A program made the translations under genes and the position numbers. A DNA stretch of 33,374 bases from the NCBI GenBank assembly GCA_002501485.1, contig DLTS01000032.1:17888-51261 (forward strand), in the 5' to 3' direction. Under the pieces are notes generated by a model. It was not told the DNA's origin, did not search any database, and worked only from the letters and a program-made list of their open reading frames with translations. Below, piece after piece: positions 15,857-24,159 of the stretch. Source of the DNA: Acidimicrobiaceae bacterium UBA7830 (GTDB lineage Bacteria; Actinomycetota; Acidimicrobiia; Acidimicrobiales; Ilumatobacteraceae). Position 1 is the first letter of the stretch. Every line of letters starts with the position of its first letter.

Positions 15857-18504
15857 CAACGCAACCCGACGTCATCATCATCATGACCGATGAAGAACGA
15901 GCAGCTCCCCCGTACGAATCTGCCGAACTCACCGACTGGCGCTCCTCGCTCAAAGGGTCACGGTGGTTCAACGAACATGCGGTGTCGTTCAATCGGCATT
16001 ACACAGGCTCACTTGCCTGCGTTCCGAGTCGACCGACATTGTTCACCGGCCAGTACCCCGACGTTCATGGCGTCACTCAAACTGATGGTCTCGGCAAGAT
16101 GGCAGACGATTCACGCATGCGATGGCTACGGAAAGGCGAGGTGCCCACTCTCGGCCATTGGTTCCGGGCAGCCGGCTATGACACCCACTACGACGGGAAA
16201 TGGCACATCACCCATGCCGATCTGCTTGATGACAACGGAGATCCACTTCCGACGAACACCGCTGAAGGCGAAATACTTCACGACAACGTTGACCGCTACC
16301 TCGATGCAAACCCTCTCGATCCGTTTGGCTTTTCTGGCTGGGTTGGGCCTGAGCCGCATGGCGGGCTCTTTGCGAATTGCGGTCTCGCTCGTGACCCGCT
16401 GATCGCAGCGCGAGTCGTCCGTTGGCTCAACGACCGGTATGAACGGCGTCGAAGTGGTGACGCTGACGCCCTCAAGCCATTTCTTTTGGTTGCAAGTTTT
16501 GTCAATCCGCATGACATCGTGCTGTTCCCGGTGTGGCTTCAGCGCGGAATGCCAAGCGATCTCAACGACATCGAGGTGCCTGACGCACCTATGTCACCGT
16601 CAGATTTCGAAGATCTGCGCCACAAACCGGCAGCGCAGATTGCGTATCGCGCCGCCTATCCCTCGTGTTATGGACCGTACAGTCGCGTTGCTCCGGTCTA
16701 CCAAAAGAACCTTCAGGAATATCGAAACCTGTATTACCAGCTTCACCAGGCGGTCGACCAGCCGGTCGACCTCGTGCGAACTGCAGTCACCGATAACGCA
16801 GCCACCGACACCGTGATCGTTCGCACATCTGACCATGGCGAACTTCTTGGCTCGCATGGTGGGCTCCATCAGAAATGGTTCCAACTGTATGACGAGTCAA
16901 CACGAGTGCCATTTTCGATTGCCCGGATTGGATCGCAGCCGACATCTCAACGATCAGTCTCATCACCCACTTCTCACGTCGACCTCGTTCCAACACTGCT
17001 GTCAGCCGCAGGGATCGACGAACAGGCCATTGCTGATGAACTTCGTTCTTCGTTCAGTGAAGTGCACCCGCTCCCCGGCCGCGATCTGATGCCGGTTGTC
17101 GACGGCACCGAGGGAGATGAGCACCGATCGGTGTACATCATGACTCGAGACAACATGCCCGAGGGCGACACTGGTGCAAGCGGTGCTGCTCGCGCTGAAA
17201 GTAATGGCGGCGAGACCGCCGGGCCTCTGCGCATCAATGTTGCTGCTCATGTTGCGACCAACTTTGAGGGCATCGTCAGCCGAGTTGATGACAGTGATGC
17301 ACTAGGTGGAGGCGGACACCTTTGGAAGCTCGTGCGCACCTTCGATGATCCTGCGACGTGGACAGAGCCAGATGTCCGACAGTTGGCAAGCGACGGTATC
17401 GGCGGACCTCGATATCGAGCGACGGTCTTGTCCGACCAGTGGGAGTTGTACGACCTCGACAGCGACCCCGTCGAAATGGTGAACCGCTGGAACGATGACT
17501 CTGCAGCGGTCGTGTTGGCAGTGATGAGGGAACGGCTCGATGTGGAACGTGAACGGTGTTTACCTCCGCGGAACGCTCCGTGGCCATATGTGACGAGCAA
17601 CATCACGTCGATTGACAAGGTGCCGTTGCTCCCGCCACGATCGATGATCCAGCAGACCGTCAAAACTCGAGTTCCGCAACAGGTCAAGAAGCGAATTGCA
17701 GAACGGCGTTCAGGGCCGCGACCTTCAATTCCGCCGCCCGCTCGAATCATGCGGCGCGCCTTGCAACGCGCTGGACTTCATCCGGAGATGTCATCGGAAG
17801 TGAATGTCGATCTCACCGGCCGGCGTGCTCTTGTCATCGCCACCAACCATGGCACTCTCGGGGTTGGACGCCCAACAGGTGTATTCGCAAGCGAACTCAC
17901 GGTTCCGTATTACGGATTTGTGGATGCTGGCATGACCGTCACAGTTGCAAGCCCACTTGGTGGGGAAATTCCCGTCGACCCCCTATCGCTGAAGCCTGCG
18001 CTGCGGACTGCCGCTGATGACCGAATGCTCGGCGACCCGACGCTAAAGGCTGCGCTGACTTCATCACGTGCTGTCGGCGATCTCGATATCTCGCAATTTG
18101 ACCTCATGTACTTTGCTGGCGGCTGGGGAGCGGCATTTGATCTCGGCACCTCGTCTGTTATCGGCGAGCAAGTGACTAAGGCCAATGCCAACGGCGCCGT
18201 TCTTGGCGGGGTCTGTCACGGGCCACTCGGATTTCTGCATGCGAAGAATCCTGATGGGTCACCCCTTGTTGCGGGCCGCCGGCTGACCGCAGTTACCAAC
18301 AAACAGGTGCGCGAGCTCGGGATTACTTCAACACCCCAACATCCCGAACGCGAGTTGCGTGATGCCGGAGCAGTCTTTGAAAGTGCACACCGTCGCCGGG
18401 ACTTTCTTGCGAATCACTGGGTCGTCGATGGAAATATCATTACTGGTCAGAATCAAAACAGTGCTGAAAAAGTAGCTCACCTCATGCTTGACGCAATCGG
18501 ATGA
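15853..18504 (+). CDS. Sulfatase / DJ-1-PfpI fusion protein
   Basis: An 883-aa two-domain protein. Residues 1 to about 580 form a sulfatase (alkaline-phosphatase superfamily): metal loop MTDEE (D13), formylglycine signature C56-V-P-S-R, K116-W-H118, and D327-H328 with H339 and K341 in SDHGELLGSHGGLHQK. C56 would need conversion to formylglycine. A basic, Pro-rich linker (about 590-650) leads to a DJ-1/PfpI domain at 653-883, with its nucleophile elbow GGVC788-H789-GP, similar to Hsp31/class I glutamine-amidotransferase-like hydrolases. The junction is in one uninterrupted frame. A strong GGAGG precedes the ATG, and both ends have ATGA overlaps. No signal peptide is seen, so it is probably cytoplasmic. 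Sulfate ester or phosphonate substrate unknown. I do not recall this domain pairing as a described enzyme. Confidence 0.9.
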   Translation: MTTQPDVIIIMTDEERAAPPYESAELTDWRSSLKGSRWFNEHAVSFNRHYTGSLACVPSRPTLFTGQYPDVHGVTQTDGLGKMADDSRMRWLRKGEVPTLGHWFRAAGYDTHYDGKWHITHADLLDDNGDPLPTNTAEGEILHDNVDRYLDANPLDPFGFSGWVGPEPHGGLFANCGLARDPLIAARVVRWLNDRYERRRSGDADALKPFLLVASFVNPHDIVLFPVWLQRGMPSDLNDIEVPDAPMSPSDFEDLRHKPAAQIAYRAAYPSCYGPYSRVAPVYQKNLQEYRNLYYQLHQAVDQPVDLVRTAVTDNAATDTVIVRTSDHGELLGSHGGLHQKWFQLYDESTRVPFSIARIGSQPTSQRSVSSPTSHVDLVPTLLSAAGIDEQAIADELRSSFSEVHPLPGRDLMPVVDGTEGDEHRSVYIMTRDNMPEGDTGASGAARAESNGGETAGPLRINVAAHVATNFEGIVSRVDDSDALGGGGHLWKLVRTFDDPATWTEPDVRQLASDGIGGPRYRATVLSDQWELYDLDSDPVEMVNRWNDDSAAVVLAVMRERLDVERERCLPPRNAPWPYVTSNITSIDKVPLLPPRSMIQQTVKTRVPQQVKKRIAERRSGPRPSIPPPARIMRRALQRAGLHPEMSSEVNVDLTGRRALVIATNHGTLGVGRPTGVFASELTVPYYGFVDAGMTVTVASPLGGEIPVDPLSLKPALRTAADDRMLGDPTLKAALTSSRAVGDLDISQFDLMYFAGGWGAAFDLGTSSVIGEQVTKANANGAVLGGVCHGPLGFLHAKNPDGSPLVAGRRLTAVTNKQVRELGITSTPQHPERELRDAGAVFESAHRRRDFLANHWVVDGNIITGQNQNSAEKVAHLMLDAIG

Positions 18505-19382
18505 CGAACTGGAATGAAGTCACGGCCCGTGCCGGTCGAGCTGGGCACAACCTCGTTGCCTGGTTGATGTGGGATCCCGCTGCAATCGCCCGTTTCGAGG
18601 AACTTGGGGTCCCAAATGGCTCCGGTTGGCTTATTGCATGGCGGGTGGCTCCCCTTGGTGACTTGAGTTCGGCTGCAGTCGCCTCAATGACCTATTCCAT
18701 CCACCCCGATGTCATAGAGGTAGTGCTGAACCTTGTGCGTTCAGCAACAAGCCCTGAAGAGACCATGCGGGTACTCGATGAATCAGTTTCTGCTGGGTTG
18801 GACGAGGTTGCTCCTGGGCTAGGCAATGACCTTGCGCCACTTTCTTCCGATCTTTGGAGGGGGGTCGATGCAGTCGGTGGCGAGTTCAGACCGCTGTTTG
18901 CTGCGCATCGAGCAGAGCCACGACCATCTGATCCCGCGCTCTCTGCGTGGCGGGCGGCGAATTGTTTACGCGAGTTGCGGGGTGATGTGCATTGGGCAGT
19001 CTGTGCTGCTCACGATCTGAATGCTGTCGAGGTTGGGCTCCTTCATTCAGCAATGGTCGATCGCGTTGAATATGGCGGTGAGGAATGGATCGCCCGCAGT
19101 CGTGGCTGGGATGATGACGCAATCGCCTGCGGCTGGGAACGACTGTCCAGAAAAGGTTGGGCTCTTCAACAAGAGATCACCGATGAGGGGCGGGCGGCCC
19201 GCCACGCGATTGAACAACAGACAGATGAACTCACCTCACCTGCATGGAAAGCAGTTGGGGAAGATTCCACGTCTCGCTTCTGCGAGGCGATAGAAGTTCA
19301 TCAATCAGCGATTCTTCAACGTGTCAATGACACCGCTGGGCAACGTTGGATGCCCGCAATTCGAACCGCTCGAAACAGTTAA
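18501..19382 (+). CDS. SCO6745-family (SalK-like) protein
   Basis: A 293-aa soluble, helix-rich protein. Recognisable features are the N-terminal HNLVAWLMWDPAA helix, MTYSIHPDVIEVVL near residue 72-85 (equivalent to the FYNFNP block of the family) and WRAANCLRELRGDVHWAVCAAHDLNAVEVGLLHSAM near 152-187. The C-terminal part, from about residue 205, has a winged-helix-like look (EEWIARSRGWDDDAIACGWERLSRKGWAL). The family is widespread in actinobacteria and has no established biochemical function that I know of. ATGA coupling to the sulfatase fusion argues for a shared pathway. Confidence 0.75.
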   Translation: MTNWNEVTARAGRAGHNLVAWLMWDPAAIARFEELGVPNGSGWLIAWRVAPLGDLSSAAVASMTYSIHPDVIEVVLNLVRSATSPEETMRVLDESVSAGLDEVAPGLGNDLAPLSSDLWRGVDAVGGEFRPLFAAHRAEPRPSDPALSAWRAANCLRELRGDVHWAVCAAHDLNAVEVGLLHSAMVDRVEYGGEEWIARSRGWDDDAIACGWERLSRKGWALQQEITDEGRAARHAIEQQTDELTSPAWKAVGEDSTSRFCEAIEVHQSAILQRVNDTAGQRWMPAIRTARNS

Positions 19383-19443
19383 CAACTCGAAGGACATTTC
19401 ACCTGTAGTTGACCGCAACCCTGCAAGCAACCAGACTCTGGAC

Positions 19444-20814
19444 ATGTCGTCCAACCCGTTCCTTCGCGGAAATATGGCACCAGTTGATCGTGAACTCACC
19501 GAGCTTGATCTGAGGGTCTCGGGGCAACTCCCCCCAGAGCTCGATGGTGTCTACGTGCGTAATGGGCCAAACCCAGTTACTACTCCCGATCCTACGAAGT
19601 ACCACTGGTTCACGGGCACAGGCATGGTGCACGGTCTTCGTCTTGGGGACGGCAAGGCGCAGTGGTACCGCAATCGTTGGGTTCGAAGCTCCGATGTTGC
19701 CAAGGCGCTCGGCGAAGACGCTCCTCCCAACCCATGGCCAGATGGCCATATGAGTTTCTCTGCGAATACGAACATTGTTGCGCACGCTGGCCAACTGCTT
19801 GCGTGCGTGGAGGCTGGGGCTCCCCCAGTTGAGCTGGATCTCGAGCTGAACACCCTCGCCATCTCAAACCTTTGCGACACACTCCCTTACGCATTCTCAG
19901 CTCACCCCAAGCGCGATCCATTGTCGGGAGAGCTCCACGTGATGGCTTACTGGTGGGGCTGGGGCAATCAGGTGCAATATCTTGTCGTCGGCACCGATGG
20001 CAAGGTGCGACGTGCTCGAGACATTGAGCTTCCTGGCGGGCCAATGATTCACGACATTGCGATTACCGAGCGGTATGCGCTCTTGTTTGATTTACCGGTG
20101 CTCTTCGACCTCGATGCCGCAATAGGGGGTGCGTCACTTCCCTATCGATGGTTCGCTGATTACGACGCTCGTGTAGGCCTCGTAACACGAGACGATGGCC
20201 CATGTCTGTCTGACGACATCACATGGTTCTCGATCGATCCTTGCTTCATCTTCCATCCAATGAATGCCTACGACGAGGTCGACGCTCAAGGGAATGTTCG
20301 AGTTGTGCTCGACGCTGTTCGACACCCCAAGATGTTTGACCGAGAGCGACGGGGACCAAACGAAGGCGCACCTCGCCTTGACCGCTGGGAATTCGATGTG
20401 AGTGCCGGAACCGCGACACAACAAACCCTCGATGACTATCCACAGGAATTCCCAAGGGTTAGAGAAGATCTCGTGGGCCGTCCGTATCGGTTTGGATATT
20501 CAGCAGGGCTCGGTTCGGAAATCGCGCAGGACACACTGTGTCGTATCGACATGCACTCAGGCTCAGTCACCCGTCGCACCGATAATGACGAGATGGGATA
20601 CGGCGAGCCGGTCTTCATCCCGCGTGAGAACTCAACCACTGAAGATGACGGCTACGTGATGGCTCTTCGCCACAACCGATCAACCAACTTGTCTGACCTC
20701 TGTGTTTTCGACGCCGCACAGATAGCCAATGACCCTGTCGCCGTGGTGCATCTGCCGGCCCGAGTGCCCAATGGCTTTCACGGCAACTGGGTGTCGAGCC
20801 ATGAACTGAACTGA
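19444..20814 (+). CDS. Carotenoid/stilbene cleavage oxygenase family protein
   Basis: A 456-aa seven-bladed-propeller non-haem iron oxygenase that cleaves a C=C bond of apocarotenoids or stilbene-type lignin fragments. The four iron-binding histidines are present: H154 (SAHPK), H203 (MIHDIA), H271 (FHPMNAYDE) and H446 (FHGNWV). The N-terminus reads NPFLRGNMAPVDRELTELDL and DGVYVRNGPNP, as in lignostilbene dioxygenase relatives. The frame is open to GTG 19321, which would overlap the upstream gene by 62 bp; ATG 19444 starts at the conserved region and is preferred. It is the last gene of the cluster and converges on the DUF2071 gene 12 bp away. Confidence 0.92.
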   Translation: MSSNPFLRGNMAPVDRELTELDLRVSGQLPPELDGVYVRNGPNPVTTPDPTKYHWFTGTGMVHGLRLGDGKAQWYRNRWVRSSDVAKALGEDAPPNPWPDGHMSFSANTNIVAHAGQLLACVEAGAPPVELDLELNTLAISNLCDTLPYAFSAHPKRDPLSGELHVMAYWWGWGNQVQYLVVGTDGKVRRARDIELPGGPMIHDIAITERYALLFDLPVLFDLDAAIGGASLPYRWFADYDARVGLVTRDDGPCLSDDITWFSIDPCFIFHPMNAYDEVDAQGNVRVVLDAVRHPKMFDRERRGPNEGAPRLDRWEFDVSAGTATQQTLDDYPQEFPRVREDLVGRPYRFGYSAGLGSEIAQDTLCRIDMHSGSVTRRTDNDEMGYGEPVFIPRENSTTEDDGYVMALRHNRSTNLSDLCVFDAAQIANDPVAVVHLPARVPNGFHGNWVSSHELN

Positions 20815-20826
20815 AACGCCTATGGG

Positions 20827-21585
20827 TTAACGCTTGAGAAGTCGTGGCAGACCGATTCGCACTGGCACCCCTGACGAAAAAAGCACGTGTGGCTCATCGT
20901 TCGGGTACGGAAGTCCGGCAGCGGCAACGACCCCTGCATCGAGCTCACTCACAGTTGCCGAGTGCAGCTGCCACGCCGGATGATCGACTGGTGCCCATAC
21001 CGGCCTACCACGAAACGGGTTAGCAACAAGCCCCCAGCGGGCGGTGAGAAATCGCGAGAGGTCGTCGTCTGCGACAGTTTCACCAATTGCCACCGACATT
21101 TCTGCTGATCGGTACCGGGTTGACGGCCATTGTCGCTGCACCGACGACATCACTCGATCACCAATTCGCACATGTCGAACATCACCGACGCAATACGGAA
21201 TGCGATATCCGAGTCGGGCAACGAGAGCAGGAAGCCAACGGTCGATATCGAGCGACATAAACCACACTCCTCGTTTACTCCCAGCTCGAACATAGGTGCG
21301 GACGTTAACTTCCGGAAATGAGCCGACATACGGAAGCGGTGCAATTCCAGGAAAACCTAAACCATCCATGTGAAACGGGATCAGGCCAACCCAGGCTGAG
21401 CCATCAAACGTGTCAACCTCGACACCATCGGGAAGTAGTTGCTGCACGACGGCAGGGTCATAGCGCCAATGACAAAACACAATGTCCGTCCAGTGCTGCA
21501 CCATCACGGCCTTCTTCACCGCGCCAACCGGTGGCTCGGAGGTATCAGGCGGGCGGGGCGTCCAAATAGACGGGTCAATATTCAT
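20827..21585 (-). CDS. DUF2071 (YqjF-like) family protein
   Basis: A 252-aa soluble protein. The block MVQHWTDIVFCHWRYDPAVVQQLLPDGVEVDTFDGSAW near residues 28-65 and VGLIPFHMDGLGFPG are the DUF2071 signature. Members have an acetoacetate-decarboxylase-like beta fold, but function is not established. PFPEVNVRTYV-type text (SFPEVNVRTYVRAG) is also typical. It is convergent with the carotenoid-oxygenase-type gene and divergent from the following small gene across 113 bp. There is no operon partner on its strand. Confidence 0.85.
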   Translation of the reverse strand: MNIDPSIWTPRPPDTSEPPVGAVKKAVMVQHWTDIVFCHWRYDPAVVQQLLPDGVEVDTFDGSAWVGLIPFHMDGLGFPGIAPLPYVGSFPEVNVRTYVRAGSKRGVWFMSLDIDRWLPALVARLGYRIPYCVGDVRHVRIGDRVMSSVQRQWPSTRYRSAEMSVAIGETVADDDLSRFLTARWGLVANPFRGRPVWAPVDHPAWQLHSATVSELDAGVVAAAGLPYPNDEPHVLFSSGVPVRIGLPRLLKR

Positions 21586-21698
21586 GGTCGTTCTCTAATT
21601 GAAAGTATCGAAGGGTCGATGCGTCGCACCACTGGAGCCCGCATCATTCTCCTGTCTCAGTCCCCCACCGCTCTCAACGACCGTTTAGGTTCACTGAT

Positions 21699-22061
21699 AT
21701 GCAGCAAGTGGTAGGCATCTACAACGCAGACGGCACAATTGGTGGCGAACTCTTTTACGCATTCGCCAAGCTGGCTCGACGAGGTTCATGTGAACTCTGT
21801 GATGTCACTCACGGCTGGAACCCTCTTGGGAGACGCTCGTGGAAAGCCGCAGTCGAACAATCTAATCTCAATCTGACTTTTATTCATCGAGATGAGGCGC
21901 TTCCAGGGCAGCTCGAGGCAGCGGGTCAGCTTCCGGCTGTCGTGATGTCAAGCGATGACGGATGGCGGGTCATTATGACGAGTTCAGAGTTTGCCGATTT
22001 CAAGTCTGACCCCGGTGCACTCATCGCTGAAACCGAGCGCAGGGCGGCCACTCATACGTAA
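21699..22061 (+). CDS. Conserved small protein with CxxC-x3-H motif, function unknown
   Basis: A 120-aa soluble protein beginning MQQVVGIYNADGTIGGELFYAF. A thiol or metal-like motif C31-x2-C34-x3-H38 lies in SCELCDVTHGW, followed by LTFIHRDEALP and a PAVVMSSDDGWRVIMTS strand pair. The coding-like composition, a TTTAGG upstream of the ATG and tight convergence with the next gene (16 bp) support a real gene. I recognise the pattern as a recurrent unnamed bacterial protein but know no function. Metal binding or a redox role for the CxxC is possible. Confidence 0.7.
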   Translation: MQQVVGIYNADGTIGGELFYAFAKLARRGSCELCDVTHGWNPLGRRSWKAAVEQSNLNLTFIHRDEALPGQLEAAGQLPAVVMSSDDGWRVIMTSSEFADFKSDPGALIAETERRAATHT

Positions 22062-22077
22062 GCCTCGGCGTCATCGA

Positions 22078-23178
22078 TCATCGTCGATTCCACTGGTGGG
22101 GTTGTGAAATTATCCATTCGAAGTATGGGGCTCCTCGGTCGAGTCGCTGCGTGACCGACAGCGTTCGATCTTCCATCGAGGCGAAACCCTCCCACAGCGC
22201 ATTCCAGCCGTCGAATACCGCAGGATCAACCGACGATGGGTTGAACAGCCGCCACGAGTGAAGCCGAACATGTTCTGCTCCACCAATCTGAGCGACCTCA
22301 CAACGATCTCCATGCCCGGCGAAAAGGTGCCCAAGACGAATACCAAGGCCGCCAGCAACTCCGATCGCATCCATCACAGCGGTGTGAAATTGCATGCCGA
22401 TTTGACGACCGACCACGGACGCAACCGCTCGAGTGGTTTCCGGGCCCAGTTCCTCGGTCATTGCCGGAAGAATTGTATGGATGTAGTTCATTGCATAGTT
22501 GCGCTCAACCTTCGCTAAGCGAACTGGGTCCCACGAGGGAGAGAGCAAATCGGCGGCAGGCCCCGGCGGACGCTCCCCCGGACGAAACCTCACTCGGTCG
22601 TCGGGGTCAAGATCATGATCTTCTTCGATGTAATAACCAACGAGGCCTGGTTGGCCATCGGTCGTTTGCGATGTCGCAACGAACCCAAGGCGTGCATTGC
22701 CGAGACTGACGCCGTTGTGACCGTGCCATCCGCGAAGCATTGCCCTACTGAGTTCTGTTGGAATTCCGCAGACCGCTGTTCCATCGAAAATCCAGCGCGG
22801 TGGCAGGTACCGCACCCATGATTTTGTTTCCGATTCAGGGATCCATTCCACGTGCACTCCACCGAGAGAGTTCGAAAGCACGTGATATTTCGCGCAGGCA
22901 ACTGCATCCGGCTCATCGGTGAGGCCAAGTTTTTCGAGCCCTGACTTGAAGGCTTCGAGGTGCTGGTTTCTGAAGGTTCGGAAGACGACGCGTTCCGCTG
23001 GTTCAACGCCGACTCGGGTCACTATTCCGAGCAACAACCCGGTGAGAAACCGGTGGTAGAGCTCACCTAGCGCCGACCAGGCGGCTGGCGTGTCGTCTAC
23101 GGCGCTCCACTCAACATCGTTTGTTGATTCCACAGACACATTGTCGCAATCATCCAACGATCGGAAAGAGTTCTTCAC
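22078..23178 (-). CDS. Uncharacterised 366-aa protein
   Basis: A soluble protein I cannot assign. Visible features are a mixed alpha/beta pattern, a segment CAKYHVLSNSLGGVHVEWIPESETKSWVRYLPP near residues 95-127, a GWHGHNGVSLGNARLGF block around 150-166, and a helix-rich C-terminal half with RNYAMNYIHTILPAMTEELG and VVGRQIGMQFHTAVMDAIG. It ends in FEWIISQPHQWNRR. The His/Cys-containing middle could bind a cofactor or metal, but nothing is diagnostic. The start at 23178 gives a divergent arrangement with the F420 oxidoreductase only 13 bp away; the first 25 acidic residues may not be translated. Confidence 0.75.
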   Translation of the reverse strand: MKNSFRSLDDCDNVSVESTNDVEWSAVDDTPAAWSALGELYHRFLTGLLLGIVTRVGVEPAERVVFRTFRNQHLEAFKSGLEKLGLTDEPDAVACAKYHVLSNSLGGVHVEWIPESETKSWVRYLPPRWIFDGTAVCGIPTELSRAMLRGWHGHNGVSLGNARLGFVATSQTTDGQPGLVGYYIEEDHDLDPDDRVRFRPGERPPGPAADLLSPSWDPVRLAKVERNYAMNYIHTILPAMTEELGPETTRAVASVVGRQIGMQFHTAVMDAIGVAGGLGIRLGHLFAGHGDRCEVAQIGGAEHVRLHSWRLFNPSSVDPAVFDGWNALWEGFASMEDRTLSVTQRLDRGAPYFEWIISQPHQWNRR

Positions 23179-23191
23179 TTCATGTCACAAA

Positions 23192-23629
23192 ATGTTCCAA
23201 ACTGATGACGTGCTTAACGAACATGCAAAGCAGTTAATCGACTCGGCTCCGCTCGTACATATGGTGACGGTTGACCCTGATGGCCGGCCTCAGGTCAGTC
23301 TGGTCTGGGTGGGGTTAGACGGCGATGACATCCTTGTCGCCCATCAGGCAGAACGTCGCAAAGTGTTCAACCTTAGACGCGATGACCGCGTCGCTCTTTC
23401 GATGCTCGGTGGCGGTACGGACGAACGTGGCCTCGAGACGTACCTCGTTGTTCATGGCCGTGCAACGATTACTCCAGGTGGCGCGCCCGAGCTACTTCGA
23501 CCGCTTGCCCGTAAGTACATGGGGCCTGATGTGGTGTTCCCACCAGGTGACAACCCTCCGGAGGGGTTCATCACCCGGGTGACAGTAGAGCGGGTCGCCG
23601 GAATTGGCCCATGGGGCAACGGTTCCTAG
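23192..23629 (+). CDS. PPOX-class F420-dependent oxidoreductase
   Basis: A 145-aa split-beta-barrel flavin/deazaflavin protein of the pyridoxamine-phosphate-oxidase-like superfamily (Rv1155-like). The typical text is PLVHMVTVDPDGRPQVSLVWVGLDGDDILVAHQAERRKVFNLRRDDRVALS, followed by the C-terminal LARKYMGPDVVFPP and ITRVTVERVAGIGPWG. It would reduce or bind an F420-linked substrate in the cytoplasm. ATG 23192 is chosen over 23090 because the family begins there and the longer form would overlap the divergent gene. It converges on the VOC gene 14 bp away. F420 specificity is inferred from the subfamily look. Confidence 0.88.
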   Translation: MFQTDDVLNEHAKQLIDSAPLVHMVTVDPDGRPQVSLVWVGLDGDDILVAHQAERRKVFNLRRDDRVALSMLGGGTDERGLETYLVVHGRATITPGGAPELLRPLARKYMGPDVVFPPGDNPPEGFITRVTVERVAGIGPWGNGS

Positions 23630-23643
23630 CCAATCGGCCTCGG

Positions 23644-24159
23644 TTACAGGACCTGGGAACCGTACATTTCGCCGAGTGGATCGCTGATCAATTCAAGACG
23701 CTCACCATCTGGACCGACGAAGTACAGAGATGAGCCATCGACATGAGCCACCTCCACACCGACGGCTTCAAGGCGGTCACGGGCAGCATCCCATTCGTTG
23801 GGGGTCATCGAAATGGCAAGGTGGTGATGCCCACCAAGCACCTCCTGGTAGCCACCGAGACCGAGTCCAGGCATGTCAAAAAAGGCGAGGCAATTGCTGT
23901 TACCGATGTCGAAGAAGAAGTGTGTGCTTCCTGCATAGTCACGGTTCTCGAAGAGTTCGGTGAGCGGAAAGCCAAGCAGCCCTTGGTAAAAGTTGATCGT
24001 CTGTTCGACATCTGAACACAACAGCGCTTGGTGATGGACACCACGAGCAGTGCTTTCCGGACGATCAGCCGCGGGGGCAAGGAACCGGTTTCGAAGGTCC
24101 TTCCATTCTTCTGTGCGGTCTATCTGCCTGCCGTGCCGGGCTTCCGTGCTCACAGCCAC
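23644..24159 (-). CDS. VOC-family (glyoxalase/dioxygenase-fold) protein
   Basis: A 171-aa protein with one full pair of beta-alpha-beta-beta-beta modules. It shows VHHQALLCSDVEQTINFYQGLLGFPLTELF near residues 41-70, HHHLAISMTPNEWDAARDRLEAVGVEV near 111-137, and FVGPDGERLELISDP at the end, a standard VOC metal-site arrangement (His, His, Glu). It could be a lyase, isomerase or ring-cleaving dioxygenase; the specific reaction cannot be read. It starts at GTG 24159 and the first 40 residues are a charged extension. There is no partner on its strand nearby. Confidence 0.85.
   Translation of the reverse strand: MAVSTEARHGRQIDRTEEWKDLRNRFLAPAADRPESTARGVHHQALLCSDVEQTINFYQGLLGFPLTELFENRDYAGSTHFFFDIGNSNCLAFFDMPGLGLGGYQEVLGGHHHLAISMTPNEWDAARDRLEAVGVEVAHVDGSSLYFVGPDGERLELISDPLGEMYGSQVL

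Noticed and set aside
23090..23191. Extended start of the F420-type oxidoreductase at 23090
   Set aside because: The added Ser/Thr-rich 34 residues are antisense to the neighbouring gene's start, and the PPOX family begins at the later ATG 23192.
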